Source of the DNA: Hydrangea macrophylla
Lineage: Eukaryota; Streptophyta; Magnoliopsida; Cornales; Hydrangeaceae
Assembly: GCA_033977485.1 (NCBI GenBank)
Contig: CM066993.1
Location: 70,844,864-70,908,863 of the forward strand
Length of the DNA: 64,000 bases
Direction of reading: 5' to 3'
Part shown: positions 32,087 to 43,717 of the stretch, one piece after another
Layout of the letters: each line of letters opens with the position of its first letter
How positions within the stretch are numbered: position 1 is the stretch's first letter
Program-made: the position numbers and the translations under genes
The notes under the pieces: model-generated
Database searches by the model: none
Told to the model about the DNA's origin: nothing
Seen by the model: the letters and a program-made list of their open reading frames with translations, nothing else

Positions 32087-32476
32087 ACATCCCTACCAGA
32101 AATAATGGCTAAACGAACTTAGGGGAGCATGTACAAATCACACAATTTGAAGGGGTTCAATCTTAGTAAAAATTTGAACCTTTTTGAGAGGTTCATGAAA
32201 TTTTACATTTTCTAAAAATTTTTGGAGTGGCGTACGTGTATCAAAATTCGCATGCTTTCGAGATTTCTAAACTTGTAACGCAATTCTAGCTATTTTGTGC
32301 GTGATTTTTTTTTTTTTTTTTTTTGTGCGTGATTAATTGTACGTAACTCATAGCTTAAATGCTTTTGTTGTAATATGTAATTGTTCCCATTTTGTATAAT
32401 TGTTTTATTTAATTATCTTCAATTTACTTCTGAGGTTGTTTTGGTACTTCTTTTGCAACTTTTTTTGTAATGGCTT
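32087..32476. other. AT-rich spacer, nothing recognised
   Basis: Contains a T-run at about 32307-32324. No gene or clear element ends. Confidence 0.35.
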
Positions 32477-32672
32477 TGTTGGACAATCACACGCAAATAA
32501 TATATGAAAAACAAAAAGATTAAAGAGACACAAAGAATTATCACGTGGTTCGGCAATGTGTCTACGTCCACACCGGAGAGCCTGAAATTTTCACTATTAA
32601 AAACGATTTAAGGTTACATCATATATATCTCCTATAGGTACATGGCAAAATTCCCAAAATACCCATACCGCA

Positions 32673-33165
32673 TGATGATGCCAAAAATTGGTAAGAGTAA
32701 AGTAGAGCAATTTAAGGAGAGAGAGAGTAAAAGACTATTTTTTGTATGTGGTTCGGCCCTGTTAATGAAGGTACCTACGTCCACGGGTGTGTCTGAGCAC
32801 GTTCACTAGCAGATCACCGGCGGGCCTGGTGAGCCAACAAAGAGGGGCGGCACTACCAGTAATACCGGCCGGGTGTATACGTATAATGGTGAATTTTGTA
32901 GAGGTGCTGTGTAGACTACAGAATTGGCTGCCTCTTCAATGGGGGGTGAGAGGTCTCTTTTATAGATGTAAGAGACCTAATCATACATGGATAAGGAAAT
33001 ATAATCCTATTAAGGTGTGATTGACACCAATCAAGTAAGCTTCCTAATTGTATTAGGATTGATTGACATTAATTGTGGGGTTTCCTAATTGGATTAGGAA
33101 ATAGATGCTCTTTCCATTAGTCTTCTAGCTTGAGTAGGAAACTGCCCATAATTTTGGGTGTATCA
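32673..33165 (-). repeat. 3' LTR of the TR-GAG element
   Basis: 493 bp, TG...CA, with a minus-strand TATA box TATAAAAG at 32964-32957. The 77-codon ORF inside has no support as a gene; it recurs in the other LTR only because the LTRs are identical. Confidence 0.9.
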
Positions 33166-34014
33166 GTTGCCCCCCATTTCCAAGATTGGCCAGATGCTAT
33201 ATCGGGGCAAGTTTGGAAATCAGTTTGATGTTACTTGCCGCTGTCTGAGTGCCTGTGGAAGCTGCCTCGGGGCTTCTGAGCCTGGTGAGTCCTCGGGAAC
33301 TGGCTGAGAGATGAGACCCTGCCTAGCTCGGGACTTTTAGGTGCTCGGGAACCGACCGGGAGTTGAGACCCGGCCTAATTTGGAGTCTTTGAATGCTCGG
33401 GAAGTGACCGAGAGCTGAGACTCGGCCTACTTCGGAGTCTTTTTTGCTTGAGTTAGCTCCCAGGATGGTTATCTTCCGCCCGTAAACCTTCGTCAAGGCT
33501 GTGGGTAGAAGGATTTTACCATATTGGAAAAGCCGACCTAAAGCGTACTGCTCTAGGGTCCTTTTTATGTTAGCTCCCCAGGATGGTTGTCTTCCGCCCA
33601 GTTAGCCTTCGTCAAGACTGTTGGGAGAAAAGCTTGACCATGTTGGTGGAGCCGACCTAAATCACGGTGCTTTAGGGTCCTTTTGCTCCTCTATCGTCGG
33701 CCAACCTAAGAGATTTTAGTCACCTCTATCGTCGGTCTGGACCTAAGTGGAGTTAATGTCTCTGAGTACTGTAGGTGCTCGGGTTGTCCAAGATTTTGAC
33801 TTAGTTATCCGCGAGGCCTGTAAATACCCGGTGTGATTACCTGTTTAGCTCACTACGCCATCTTGCCCCCCAAGCTTTCGCTAAGACGAGGGTCTTAAAG
33901 AGGCTATGATCTGTAGGTAACCGACCTGGAACATGGTGGTTGCAGGGTCTTTTGAAGCTTGCCATCATCAGCCACCTAGGGGGTTTGCCCCCATCGTCGG
34001 CTGGACCTAAGCGA

Positions 34015-34205
34015 AGCCGGTGCCTCGGTCGTGACCCCGAGGTCTTTGGTGCCTGGGTTCGGAGCCCGAGGTCTTTTAGTGCCTGAGTTCGGAGCTCGAG
34101 GTCTTTTTAGTGCCTGGGTTCGGAGTCCGAGGTCTTTTGAGATGCCTCGGGGTTAGGCCCGAGGTCTTTGTAGATGCCTCGGGGTTAGGCCCGAGGACTT
34201 TGTAT
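34015..34205. repeat. Tandem repeats in the non-coding part of the TR-GAG element
   Basis: Five to six units of about 30 bp with the pattern GTGCCTGGGTTCGGAGCCCG followed by AGGTCTTT. A second, longer array (about 65 bp) with TGCTCGGGAA(C/G)(C/T)GACCG lies at about 33285-33440. GC-rich compared with the surroundings. Confidence 0.75.
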
Positions 34206-34296
34206 GAACTCTGACAATCGGTGGAGCCTTACGCGGTGATTAGGCAAGTACCACTGTAGTCGGGCTCATCTAGACCAATGGAGACAAGAGGTCGGA

Positions 34297-35709
34297 TCAG
34301 GATCGTTGTGCTTCTGACTTCTCTGTGCTGGAGGCAAAGCCGGAACTGCTTGATCCTAACCGATGTGAACTGGAGGTCGGGTCGGGACTGTCGAACCATG
34401 CCTGTTGTGAGCTGGAGATCCGGCCGGGGCTGTCTGACCCGGACTGCTGTGAACCGGTGGTCGAGTCGGGATTGCCGGACTCAGACCCCTGTGAACTGGA
34501 AGAACTGTAAGAACTCCCGGGCTGATCTCGCTTTCGCTTACTTCTGGAAGACTCGTTGCTTTCTTGCCCGGTGCATTTGGTCTTCAGAAACTCTTTAGTG
34601 TCGATGTATTTTCCAACCCTCTCAGAGAGCTCAACCAAAGTTTCCGGTCGATTTTTGTGGAACGACGCGGCGCACTTGGTGTGTTGAACTCCTGAGCAGA
34701 AGGCTATGATGGCGATTGTCTCGTTCAAATTGCGGATTTGAAGCTTCTGTTGGTTGAACCGGTCGGTGAACTCCTTGAGGGACTCATTATTCCGCTGTCT
34801 GACTGTCAGTAGCTGCATGTCTGGCTTTGGCCGCTCATGCATACCGGCGAACTGGTTGATGAATTGTTCGCTGAGTTGTTTGAAACTGCAGACCGATCGG
34901 GGATCCAAGGAGTAAAACCACTGCATGGCCGGGCCTTTCAAAGTGCTGGAGAAGGCTAGGCAGTGTAATTCATCGGAGTTGGTGGCTAGGGCCATCTGAG
35001 CCTTATAAGTCCGGACGTGGTCGACCGGGCTTCCCGAGCCGCTGTAGGGATCTAAGTGAGGCTGCTTGAATTTGCGCGGGATGGAGAACCTCGTGATCTG
35101 GCTGGAGAACGGTGACTCTGTCTCGGTATTGGCTTGATTCGGAACACAGTTTTGACCAAGCTTTTTGGCCACTCCGTCGATCTGTTTCTTCAAGTCCTTG
35201 ATTCGGGCTTCCATTCCTTCCCGACCGGTATCTGAGGAGCTGGTCGGGTTGGTGGAAGAGGCTTCTTCATGGCAGGGTGTTGTCCTCTGGGATCGGGCTC
35301 GGCTATGACTCCGGGTAACCGTTCGCCTAGGGACGACTTGGCTCTTGACCGAGTGACCCTGGACTGATTCCCGGGCCATATGCTCCTGCCTTTCCTCTCG
35401 GGCAGCACGCCCACTGTTGATGTCTCTGGCATCCTCAACATGGGACGGGTTGGCTCGGGTCCGTTGTCTGGTCAAGATCGGTTCTCGACCGTACGCAACG
35501 TTCCCGGGTCGTTTCTCGGCCATTGGAGGATTGCTTTGCTGGGCTAGCAGTGCTTCGATCTGTTGCTGGATTTGACGTTGGCCCTCCAAGAGTTGTGTGA
35601 GGGTTGTAGTGATTTGCTCAGATGTCAGGACTGCTGCAGTCGACGCCGGGGCCGAAGGAACATCCCGGTCAGACTGCTGCGCAGCCTTCTTTCCCTTCTT
35701 TGGTGGCAT
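34297..35709 (-). CDS. gag: Retrotransposon gag protein (470 aa)
   Basis: Intact ORF starting MPPKKGKKAAQQS. Residues about 25-60 form a Gln-rich helix, then a basic and Ser/Thr-rich segment. A short coiled coil lies near residues 170-190 (MEARIKDLKKQIDGVAKKLG). The retrotransposon gag domain follows from about 210 to 370, with FKQPHLDPYSGSGSPVDHV, FSSTLKGPAMQWFYSL and ESLKEFTDRFNQQKLQIRN. The C-terminus is Ser/Gly/Gln-rich. I see no CCHC zinc knuckle. Gag forms the particle shell that packages element RNA. There are no stops or frameshifts, consistent with a recent insertion. The start is 61 bp from the 5' LTR. Confidence 0.9.
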   Translation of the reverse strand: MPPKKGKKAAQQSDRDVPSAPASTAAVLTSEQITTTLTQLLEGQRQIQQQIEALLAQQSNPPMAEKRPGNVAYGREPILTRQRTRANPSHVEDARDINSGRAAREERQEHMARESVQGHSVKSQVVPRRTVTRSHSRARSQRTTPCHEEASSTNPTSSSDTGREGMEARIKDLKKQIDGVAKKLGQNCVPNQANTETESPFSSQITRFSIPRKFKQPHLDPYSGSGSPVDHVRTYKAQMALATNSDELHCLAFSSTLKGPAMQWFYSLDPRSVCSFKQLSEQFINQFAGMHERPKPDMQLLTVRQRNNESLKEFTDRFNQQKLQIRNLNETIAIIAFCSGVQHTKCAASFHKNRPETLVELSERVGKYIDTKEFLKTKCTGQESNESSRSKRKRDQPGSSYSSSSSQGSESGNPDSTTGSQQSGSDSPGRISSSQQAWFDSPDPTSSSHRLGSSSSGFASSTEKSEAQRS

Positions 35710-35770
35710 ATTGATCAGTCAAGAATTTGTTGATGAGAAGAATTGTCGTTTCCCACAGACGGCGCCAAGC

Positions 35771-36263
35771 TGATGATGCCAAAAATTGGTAAGAGTAAAG
35801 TAGAGCAATTTAAGGAGAGAGAGAGTAAAAGACTATTTTTTGTATGTGGTTCGGCCCTGTTAATGAAGGTACCTACGTCCACGGGTGTGTCTGAGCACGT
35901 TCACTAGCAGATCACCGGCGGGCCTGGTGAGCCAACAAAGAGGGGCGGCACTACCAGTAATACCGGCCGGGTGTATACGTATAATGGTGAATTTTGTAGA
36001 GGTGCTGTGTAGACTACAGAATTGGCTGCCTCTTCAATGGGGGGTGAGAGGTCTCTTTTATAGATGTAAGAGACCTAATCATACATGGATAAGGAAATAT
36101 AATCCTATTAAGGTGTGATTGACACCAATCAAGTAAGCTTCCTAATTGTATTAGGATTGATTGACATTAATTGTGGGGTTTCCTAATTGGATTAGGAAAT
36201 AGATGCTCTTTCCATTAGTCTTCTAGCTTGAGTAGGAAACTGCCCATAATTTTGGGTGTATCA
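35771..36263 (-). repeat. 5' LTR of the TR-GAG element
   Basis: Identical to the other LTR. On the minus strand it reads TGATACACCC to GGCATCATCA, with a TATA box TATAAAAG at 36062-36055 upstream of gag. Confidence 0.9.
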
Positions 36264-36403
36264 CCGCACAATTACAATATGGGCCACAGGGCCCTCCCCT
36301 TGACTCTTGGGCCTATGTTATGGACCCATTACAGTATGAGCCACACCCAACAGACTTTTTGTACAACTTAATTGTTTGCATAATAACACTTTTTCTAGAA
36401 ATT

Positions 36404-37098
36404 AAGGTAGATATCACCTAGACTCTCTAAGGTTTGCTTAATCACACTTAGACCTCTTCACATTTTAGTAATATCATCTACACTCCCTCAGGTTTGAAGC
36501 ACATATCACCTAGACCCCCTCCTTCAATTCACCGTTAAAAAAGTGACGGACTGACATAAACAAATACAAAATACACCCCTGAAAGTTTGGTCCTTGTGTC
36601 ATTTTAGTCCATGTATTTTCAATTGGGTTAATTTGATCCCAACAGTTTTAAATTGAAGCAATTTGATCCAAATGCCCATTCTGTGAGAAAAATTGACAGA
36701 ATTTACCAACTGTAACGCACAATTATGCTAATAAACGGGTTGAGAGATTGGTGGGGTTCCATTATTTCCCTTAAAAAGTGTGACAATAACATGTGAAAAA
36801 ATTCTGCCAATTTTTCTCACAGATTTGAACATTTGGATCAAATTGCTTCAATTTAAAACTTAAGAATCCAAATTGACCCAATTGAAACTATAGGGACTAA
36901 AATGACACAATGATCAAACTTTCAGGTGTATTTTTGTATTTATTTATGTCAGTCCGTCACTTTTTTAACAGCGAATTGACGGAAGGGATCTAGGTATACG
37001 CGCTTTAAATTTTAGGGGGTGTAGGTAATATTACTAAAACGTAAAAAGATAAAAGTGTGATTAAAGTAAACCTCAATTAGGCTACTAATATTTACCCT
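36404..37098. mobile_element. Foldback-type element with long inverted arms
   Basis: The outer ends AGGTAGATATCACC (left) and TATTTACCCT (right) are inverted. A much better pair of arms lies inside: AAAAAAGTGACGGACTGACA near 36537 is matched inversely near 36945-36968. The pairing continues through TGAAAGTTTG, TGTGTCATTTTAGTCC and CAATTGGGT over roughly 130 bp. It probably holds one palindromic element inside another. No ORF. Confidence 0.75.
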
Positions 37099-37246
37099 AA
37101 AAATTAAATATGACGACTTTACAAGATCGTTGGGCTATGAGAACCACAGACCAATGGACAATTCTCAAAATAACACGACATTTAAAAGTCCAACTAGCAG
37201 CCAATGTGTGTGTTTATATATATATATATATACATACACAAACACG

Positions 37247-37860
37247 CAGGGGCGGATCTTAATGGAGACTAAAGGGGGCCATGATCCCCCATAATTTTTT
37301 AAATTGTTTAGAATATATGTGTAATTTCAGAATTTTGGAATTAATTTAGGAATTGGCCCTTTCAAATTTCTATATTAACAACATAAATGCCTTTAAATTT
37401 AGAAATAAGCCTCCCAAATTTTTAATATTTACAATATAAAATATTTATATAAAGTCAATATAAACTTTAGGGATGCAGGAAACCAAACTAATTGTCTATT
37501 TCAATTTAATAGGATGTTGTTTGGATACGCCAAATATTACATGATTATTTATCAATATCAACTTAATAGACCCAATATCGAGGACTATGTAGTACTCCAA
37601 GGGGTGTGACATTAATAACAGTCCCTTGTATCTAAACTTGTGAAACAAGCAATGTCTAAATCTAATTGACACATAAACTACTCTTTCAACTTTGTCTCTC
37701 ATCAAAAATATGTATAAATAGATCCAAAAATTTTCGCCTTAGTGGCGCTGCCCCCCAAACCCCCGCATGGAACTTACTTACTAGCGGACCCAACTCCAAT
37801 AAACTTGCACACCCCCCCCCCCCCCCCCCCCCCAATCATAAATTCTTGGGTCTGCCACTG
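37247..37860. mobile_element. hAT-type element, 7 of 8 bp TSD, with 22-C tract
   Basis: The left end CAGGGGCGGATCTTAATGG and the right end, inverted as CAGTGGCAGACCCAAGAA, flanked by CAAACACG (37239-37246) and AAAACACG (37861-37868). Contains a homopolymer of 22 C at 37812-37833. A (TA)n run lies just outside at about 37213-37231. No coding. Confidence 0.75.
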
Positions 37861-37888
37861 AAAACACGTGTTTATCCCCTTATATTAA

Positions 37889-37915
37889 CTAGTCGACAAT
37901 CCGTACAACGCACGG
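37889..37915 (-). terminator. Helitron 3' terminus hairpin and CTAG end
   Basis: The minus strand reads CCGTGCGTTGTACGG then eight bases and CTAG, followed by host T. In Helitrons this hairpin acts as the signal ending rolling-circle strand transfer. Here it is recognised only by structure and position. Confidence 0.8.
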
Positions 37916-39011
37916 ACAGATTGGACTCTATTTATTTTTTTGGTTTTACCAACTGATGGAATAGATGTGAACACCACCCATTTATACCACAAATGTTGTT
38001 ATATGTTTTTCAGGTAAACATTAGTGCATAAGTGGTTATTCCTTTTTCTCACTTCCTGCACCGAAAGAATTACGAACACTCATTATTTTACACAATTGTA
38101 TCCTCCCATCACTATTTCACAACTATGGTATTAGGATAAAAAAAGTCAATCAAACAACATCATACATAAAGATGATATGCAAACACTCCCCTTATACTTT
38201 GAAAATGGTATAAAAATGAAATGTCAAACTTTTTTTATATATATGAAAGTGATGGAAAACAAAGAATATCTTTTACATATCCGCTTAGCTTGTCAATTTT
38301 TGGGAAAATGATAGACTTGACCATTATTGAAAAGTGGCAATTACTTTGAAACCAACAACCAAAGTCCAAAGTACTTCATTTGTAACCTACAGCATTAATA
38401 TTTGGATGATTATATACACAGACAACCTTTAATATAGAGCTATTCGTGTATATATATATATATATATATATGTGACAATAATATAACGCCTCTGTAATGA
38501 AGATAAGTACTGCAGCTTATAACTTGATTTGGGAAGTTGACATAAAACTATAACAACTTTTTTTTTTTTTTATTGTAACCTGCTGAGAAAAACTTATAAG
38601 CAATATACCCACATACCATTACATTTTGTTGAATATATACAGACTTGTAAACACCTTTGTTGTATGTCTATGCCAGCTCTTAGTTGCTGATTCACCAGTT
38701 TCGAAAGCTGCGACATTGAGATTGCTTTTCTTGTCTTCCTACTTCAATTGTTGCTGCTTCAAGTTCAAAGTAATAGAATCACAAAAGTAAATTGAAAAGC
38801 AGTACTGTTAAGAGCTAAGACCTCCAAGGTTTAAACAGAGGGAAAAGAACATTAAAAATATTTAGCAATATGCCAAAATCATGTTATACAACAATCAGCA
38901 TATGCAGACACCTTTTTCCGTAGGTAGATGTCAGCTGCATACAAAACCAAATGAAATGGTGATGAACTGTTGTGATAAACTAATTGTCGAAAGGTATATT
39001 AGTATTGTTAA
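37916..39011. other. Helitron 3' non-coding region
   Basis: AT-rich, with a (TA)n run at about 38450-38472 and a T-run near 38558-38571. No coding signal. Confidence 0.5.
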
Positions 39012-42000
39012 TTAAGGACTGCGAAGGTTTTCAGATTGTGTAGCATGAAATGTAAAAGAAGTTTGGAGTACATTACCTTTTGATGGATTGTTAAATACTT
39101 TGGGGTAGACGATATTTGTTGTTGTTGCTGTAGTTTTCTTTGAGCTTTGATTCTTCACTAATACCTTTGGTCCACTTCTTGAAGTTACTTGTGAGATTGC
39201 CACGTACAATTGACCATGGGTGAAAACTGTTCTTGTCAGGAATAGTCCAACATTTTTCAATGATTGCCCTTGACTCTTATTCATGGTCATGGCAAAGCAT
39301 ACTGCAATTGGGAATTGCCTTCTTTTGATTATAAATGGCCATTTTGTGTCACTTGGAGATAACCCAATACTCGAAATAAATACCTTGCTTCCGATTTTTA
39401 TACCAATAATGATTTCAGCCTCTATTATTCGATCTCCAAGTTGAGTTATGATTAGTCTTGTTCCATTACAAAGTCCAGCAGTTTGGTTTAAATTTCTCAG
39501 CAACATTATTGGCAAATCGACTTTTAGAACAATCTCATGATTGGGTAGGCTTGGAAACTTCAAAGTATTGAGGAACTCGATTGGGTATAGACTTTCTAGG
39601 TCCTCAAAATATGACGATGCTTTACAAATGGAGTCTGCACTGAAGTATGTCCTTTCTTCTCCATTTATCATAGTGATCACCTTGCTATTAATGTCTTCTA
39701 CAATTTCATTTGTGGGTGCAAGTATTGCTCTCTCTTCTAAGTATTTTATGTCTGTATTTTTTCTGACAGATTGGGGTAAGTGGTTGCAATAATATCATTA
39801 CCAGGATCTTCAGTTGTTGAACTACCAGATCTTCCAAAAGTTTAATTTCACCTTCTCCGTCTCCTTCACCGACATCTCCATCACCAATTTTAAGTATCCA
39901 TTCTGCAAATTCTGCTAGTGATCTTGTAGTGTTAGAATCTGCTGGAGAATTTGCTAGTCACAAATTTCTTTGGAGCATAAATACCTGGAAGTGTTGCCAT
40001 AAATTGGATCTATTTATTGAAGACTAGACTATGTCTTCTCGGCCACCTTTCGGTATTACCGGTAGAATTTGACGAAAGTCTCCGCCCATTACCATGACCT
40101 TTCCTCCGAATGACTCTTTTTCATTTCTTGAATTTTCAAGGTGCATTATATCCTTCAATGCTCTATCAACTGCTTCAAAGCAGTGTTATGCGCCATAGGT
40201 GCTTCATCCCATATAATTATGCTAGCTTTTGTTAGCAGTTCAGCTGCATGAGTTCCTACTTTTACCTCACAAGTAGAGTCTTCTATTATTTTGATTGGAA
40301 TATGTAATCTTGAATTTGCAGTTCTCCCCCCTGGTAGCAACAAAGCAGCTATTCCAGATGATGCTACAACAAGTGCAATTTTGTGTTGAGAACTTTTTGC
40401 TGCTAGTATGGTCATGTACAAATACGTTTTCCCTATTCCTCCATGACCATATATAAAGAACAGACCTCCTGCTTGTGTATTTACTGCATCCATAACTACA
40501 TCATATATTCTTTTTGATCATCATTCAAGCCAGTAAATAGACTATTGTGTTCTCTTCTCTGTTGTTTGGTATCATATAACATCTCTTCTTGTATTAATCT
40601 ATTGCCTGTGTGTTTGGATATATCAGCAATTCGTAATGGTAAAGGAGGGAAGTCTTTTAGACTGCGACCCATTTTAATTAGAATCTGATTAAGCTCATGG
40701 AGACCATAATTCTTAATTTGTTCTTCTGGTAGCTTTAAATGTCCAAGAGATAGAGCACGTCTTTGCGTATACTCGATATCATCAGTTAAAACCTTCCAGT
40801 TCTTCTCCCATAATTCCAATGGTTGAGACACTTCGCATTGTGTTAAGATAGTTGTAAATAGTTGTCTCAGTTGTGAGGTTGTAGCCTAGTTTGATGCTTT
40901 TGTTATTGCTTCATGCCATTCATCGTCATCTTCTAAAAGTCCCATAGCCGAACATGCTGACTTGTAGGTTGGATGGCATTCATTGTTCTCTATTTTAAGG
41001 TCATCATGGTTTTTTGGGCCTTTCACAATATTCAACAGCATTCTCATATAGAATTTTTCACCACTTGATGGGTGAGCGTAAAACAATCTCCCAATACAAT
41101 TTCCTACTTTCCTTTTGGTCCATTTCTTTGCGTTTGTATGCCATGCCCAATCTCTTGGAAATTTAGCGTAAGTTAGTTGTCTTGCATCCTCGTATCTCTC
41201 ATTCATCTTCACCCACTCGGTGAACATTGAATGTTGTATATCAGGTCTGTTTATAACAGTTTCCAAATCATCATCATCTCTGAATGTTACAGACTGTTCA
41301 TCTATTAAGTGAAAATTCAACCTCTCCACAGCTGGTTGGCGATAGTGTGTTTCGAATTCAAATATCCTACAGCACGCCTCAGATGCTGACAAATATCTAC
41401 ATTCTAAGTAGCTCTTGATTTCATCATTTTTACTTAAAGCTTTTATGTGTTGTCCAACAGCTTCCTCAACATTTTGTTTGATGGCTATTGTTGCTCTATC
41501 AGGCCCCTCTGTTACGTACTTGAATAAATATTTTATGGATCGAGAACGAATGCACCATTCTACATTTATATGTGCTTGATACTTCACCAACAGGTCTATG
41601 TTGTATCAAACTATAAATCGATTATCCAATTGTATTCCAGCTTTTTCCACTATTCGACCATCTTCATGCCGTCTGTAAACAGGAAAACCTGTTTCATCTA
41701 TTGTTGTTTTTGAACAAAACCTTTTTGGAAAATGTTTACCGCATTTATTATTGAACATGCAAGGTAATTTGGGGTTTGTGTCCATGAACCATAAACTGCT
41801 TTACTGCTTCATAAGCATTTAGATCATATTCTAGATCTGGTATTTCAGCTGATATAATCTTGCCGATACAGTTCGATGTGGGATTCTTGTCCTCTAGATG
41901 AAGAAAAATGAGTATATGGGCATGTGGCAGTCCTGTTTTTTGGAACTCAATAGTATATATCACTGTGATGTTGAAAACTGGTACTAGTTAGATTTTGGCA

Positions 42001-43717
42001 ATATTCTAAGTATTGTACATTTATAAAATTTTTATAGTATAGTAAGTACCTGTAGTAACTATACTGAAGTATTTTCCTTTACTTTATATCACTCAACGAT
42101 TCATCCAATTTGATCTTGAAAACTCGTGCAACAATATCTGGTCTTTCTTCTAGCTTCTGACCGGGTATTGGATGTAGAAATGTTGCTATTTCAGGCCACT
42201 TTGGATTGTAGGTAAAAGTGATGAATAGGTCTGGATAACCTACCCATCTGCATATTTCTATTGTATCTTGGTAGTTTTGAATCATGTATCTTCTACTTCC
42301 TATGAAAGATGAAGACAAGATTATCCACTTTCCACAAGTAACCTTATTGGTATCTCCCTTTGAGATTGCATCTTTCAAACCATTGTATAGGTCAGTTCGT
42401 AGTTGTCCCTGATTCATTCTAAGCCAGTGTAACTGTTGTTGTTCTATACATGTATAACAATCAACAATATATTGCTGGTATAATCTTCCACCACGCAGCA
42501 ATGTCTTCCCCTCTATAGCTCTTTGTTGCAATCTATATGCATAGTATTCTCTCATTGTGCATTTGTTATCTGTGAATCTCCCTCCTCCTTTAGTTCTCTT
42601 ATGAATGCCATGTCAATAGCCATCTTCTCCATATGGATATTGTAATGCCATGAAACTTGGATGGTTTTCATAAATTCGTAGTAAACCTAATCTCTGTGTT
42701 TCTACAATTATATCATGTCCCTTATTTTTAGGATCAAAGTCACCAACAATAGGGGCCGCAACTTCTATGCAAGTGTTGGTGCCATATTCTGAAGTATCGT
42801 TGTCCCTGGTACCAATGAGACGAAGCCTAACATTTCTTATATCCATTTGTTGAAACCTATCACTAGCCATTCGGAATGATTTCACCAGTTCATTGCAGCT
42901 ATCTAGCATTATCAACATTCCAGTAACGATATTAGTGTCGATAGAGTTGTCATCAGTTGTGCTATGCATTGTTGAAACTCTATTTTCAACCTCATTCTCA
43001 ATGTCGTAAATGTAGAGCTGTGCAAATTTGGGTTGGCAACCTGGTGGTGGAAGTAAAGAGCTAATTTTATGGTAGTTTTGTCCTCCGAGTCTAAACACAT
43101 ACGGTGCTGTCCCAGTATTAATGCGTTTATCAACACAACCCCCTATGGATGTCATAGCAAAGTTCATATTGTAAGTTCTTATGTTCTTTCTAAAAGCACC
43201 TGCGGGTCGTCCTCCCTGTTGTGAGAGAAGATTGTCAAGAAAAGGTGGTGTGGTCTGCAAAGGTGGCAGGGTAATTTGGCCCACAGAGCAACATATTGAA
43301 AATGTTGGGTTCCGAGGTTTTCTTGATTTTATTGATCTTTCTTCGTACCATAAAATTGCCCCACAGTGCACACATGTATATGTGGGTGGTCCAAAGTCCC
43401 AAGCTTTTATAACTTTTCCTACAAATCCAAATAAAGCAAGGTACGGTTAATTTTTATGTGTATGAATCAGCAGTTGGAACTTGTTGTCTATATATTTTTT
43501 ATAGAATGACTTACGTCCAGTCAGCCTTGTTTGATTAGTATTTGTTTGTGAGGCTCGAACCAATTGTGCACGCAGAACGCCTTTTAGCTACTTTTCCTCG
43601 TGCTTTGCTGTTTAGTATACTTGGATGGTGGTCTGTTAAGAAGATATGCTTTAAAATATGCACATATTTAAAATATGTGCTATCAATTACCTGTAAAAGT
43701 TTGCAAAGTGGAGGCAT
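39012..43717 (-). pseudogene. Helitron RepHel (HUH nuclease plus PIF1 helicase), broken
   Basis: Minus-strand blocks in order: an upstream exon starting MPPLCKLLQ (43717); ILWYEERSIKSRKP to YHKISSLLPPPGCQPKFAQL (43371-42613); the Helitron-like N domain SRRYMIQNYQDTIEICRWVG and PDLFITFTYNPKWPEI (42555-42079); an intron; the HUH motif GLPHAHILIFL (about 41925); the two-tyrosine block RSIKYLFKYVTEGPD (about 41530); helicase motif I GHGGIGKTY (40450); [21 protein letters not shown]; and the PIF1 C-terminus with AMTMNKSQGQS (39012-39680). Catalytic residues of both domains are present. However, in-frame stops occur near 42610, 41620, 40886, 40025 and 39980, and frameshifts near 41760 and 40170. 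It is an inactivated copy of the rolling-circle transposase. Confidence 0.9.
41970..42082 (-). other. Intron in RepHel
   Basis: On the minus strand the exon ending ...DIK is followed by GTAAAGGAAAATAC, and the next exon begins after AACATCACAG. Joining them runs the N domain straight into IYTIEFQKTGLPHAH. The interval has no open frame and is AT-rich. Exact ends may be off by a few bases. Confidence 0.6.

Larger units (their letters stand above)
32673..36263 (-). mobile_element. Young gag-only LTR retrotransposon (TR-GAG type)
   Basis: Two LTRs of 493 bp (32673-33165 and 35771-36263) look identical base for base. CCGCA flanks the element at 32668-32672 and 36264-36268. On the minus strand the order is LTR, GCTTGGCGCCGTCTGTGGG (primer-site region, 35752-35770), gag (35709-34297), about 1.1 kb non-coding, a polypurine tract AAATGGGGGGCAAC (33166-33179), LTR. 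There is no protease, RT or integrase, so it must be mobilised in trans. Identical LTRs mean a very recent insertion. Confidence 0.93.
32477..36352. mobile_element. Older solo LTR, split by a younger retrotransposon
   Basis: The two parts 32477-32672 and 36269-36352 together make about 280 bp from TGTTGGACAATCAC to CACACCCAACA, with TG...CA ends and a short inverted repeat TGTTGG/CCAACA. Flanks GGCTT (32472-32476) and GACTT (36353-36357) look like an aged 5-bp target duplication. It carries CACGTGGTTCGGC and CTACGTCCAC motifs also seen in the younger element's LTR. No internal region, so a solo LTR. Confidence 0.7.

Noticed and set aside
32787..33020. 77-codon ORF present twice (also at 35885-36118)
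   Set aside because: It lies in the two identical LTRs, has no domain, and is duplicated only because the LTRs are.
34278..34598. Plus-strand ORFs over gag (34278-34598, 34325-34510)
   Set aside because: Shadows of the intact minus-strand gag; repetitive residues reflect the Ser-rich gag tail.
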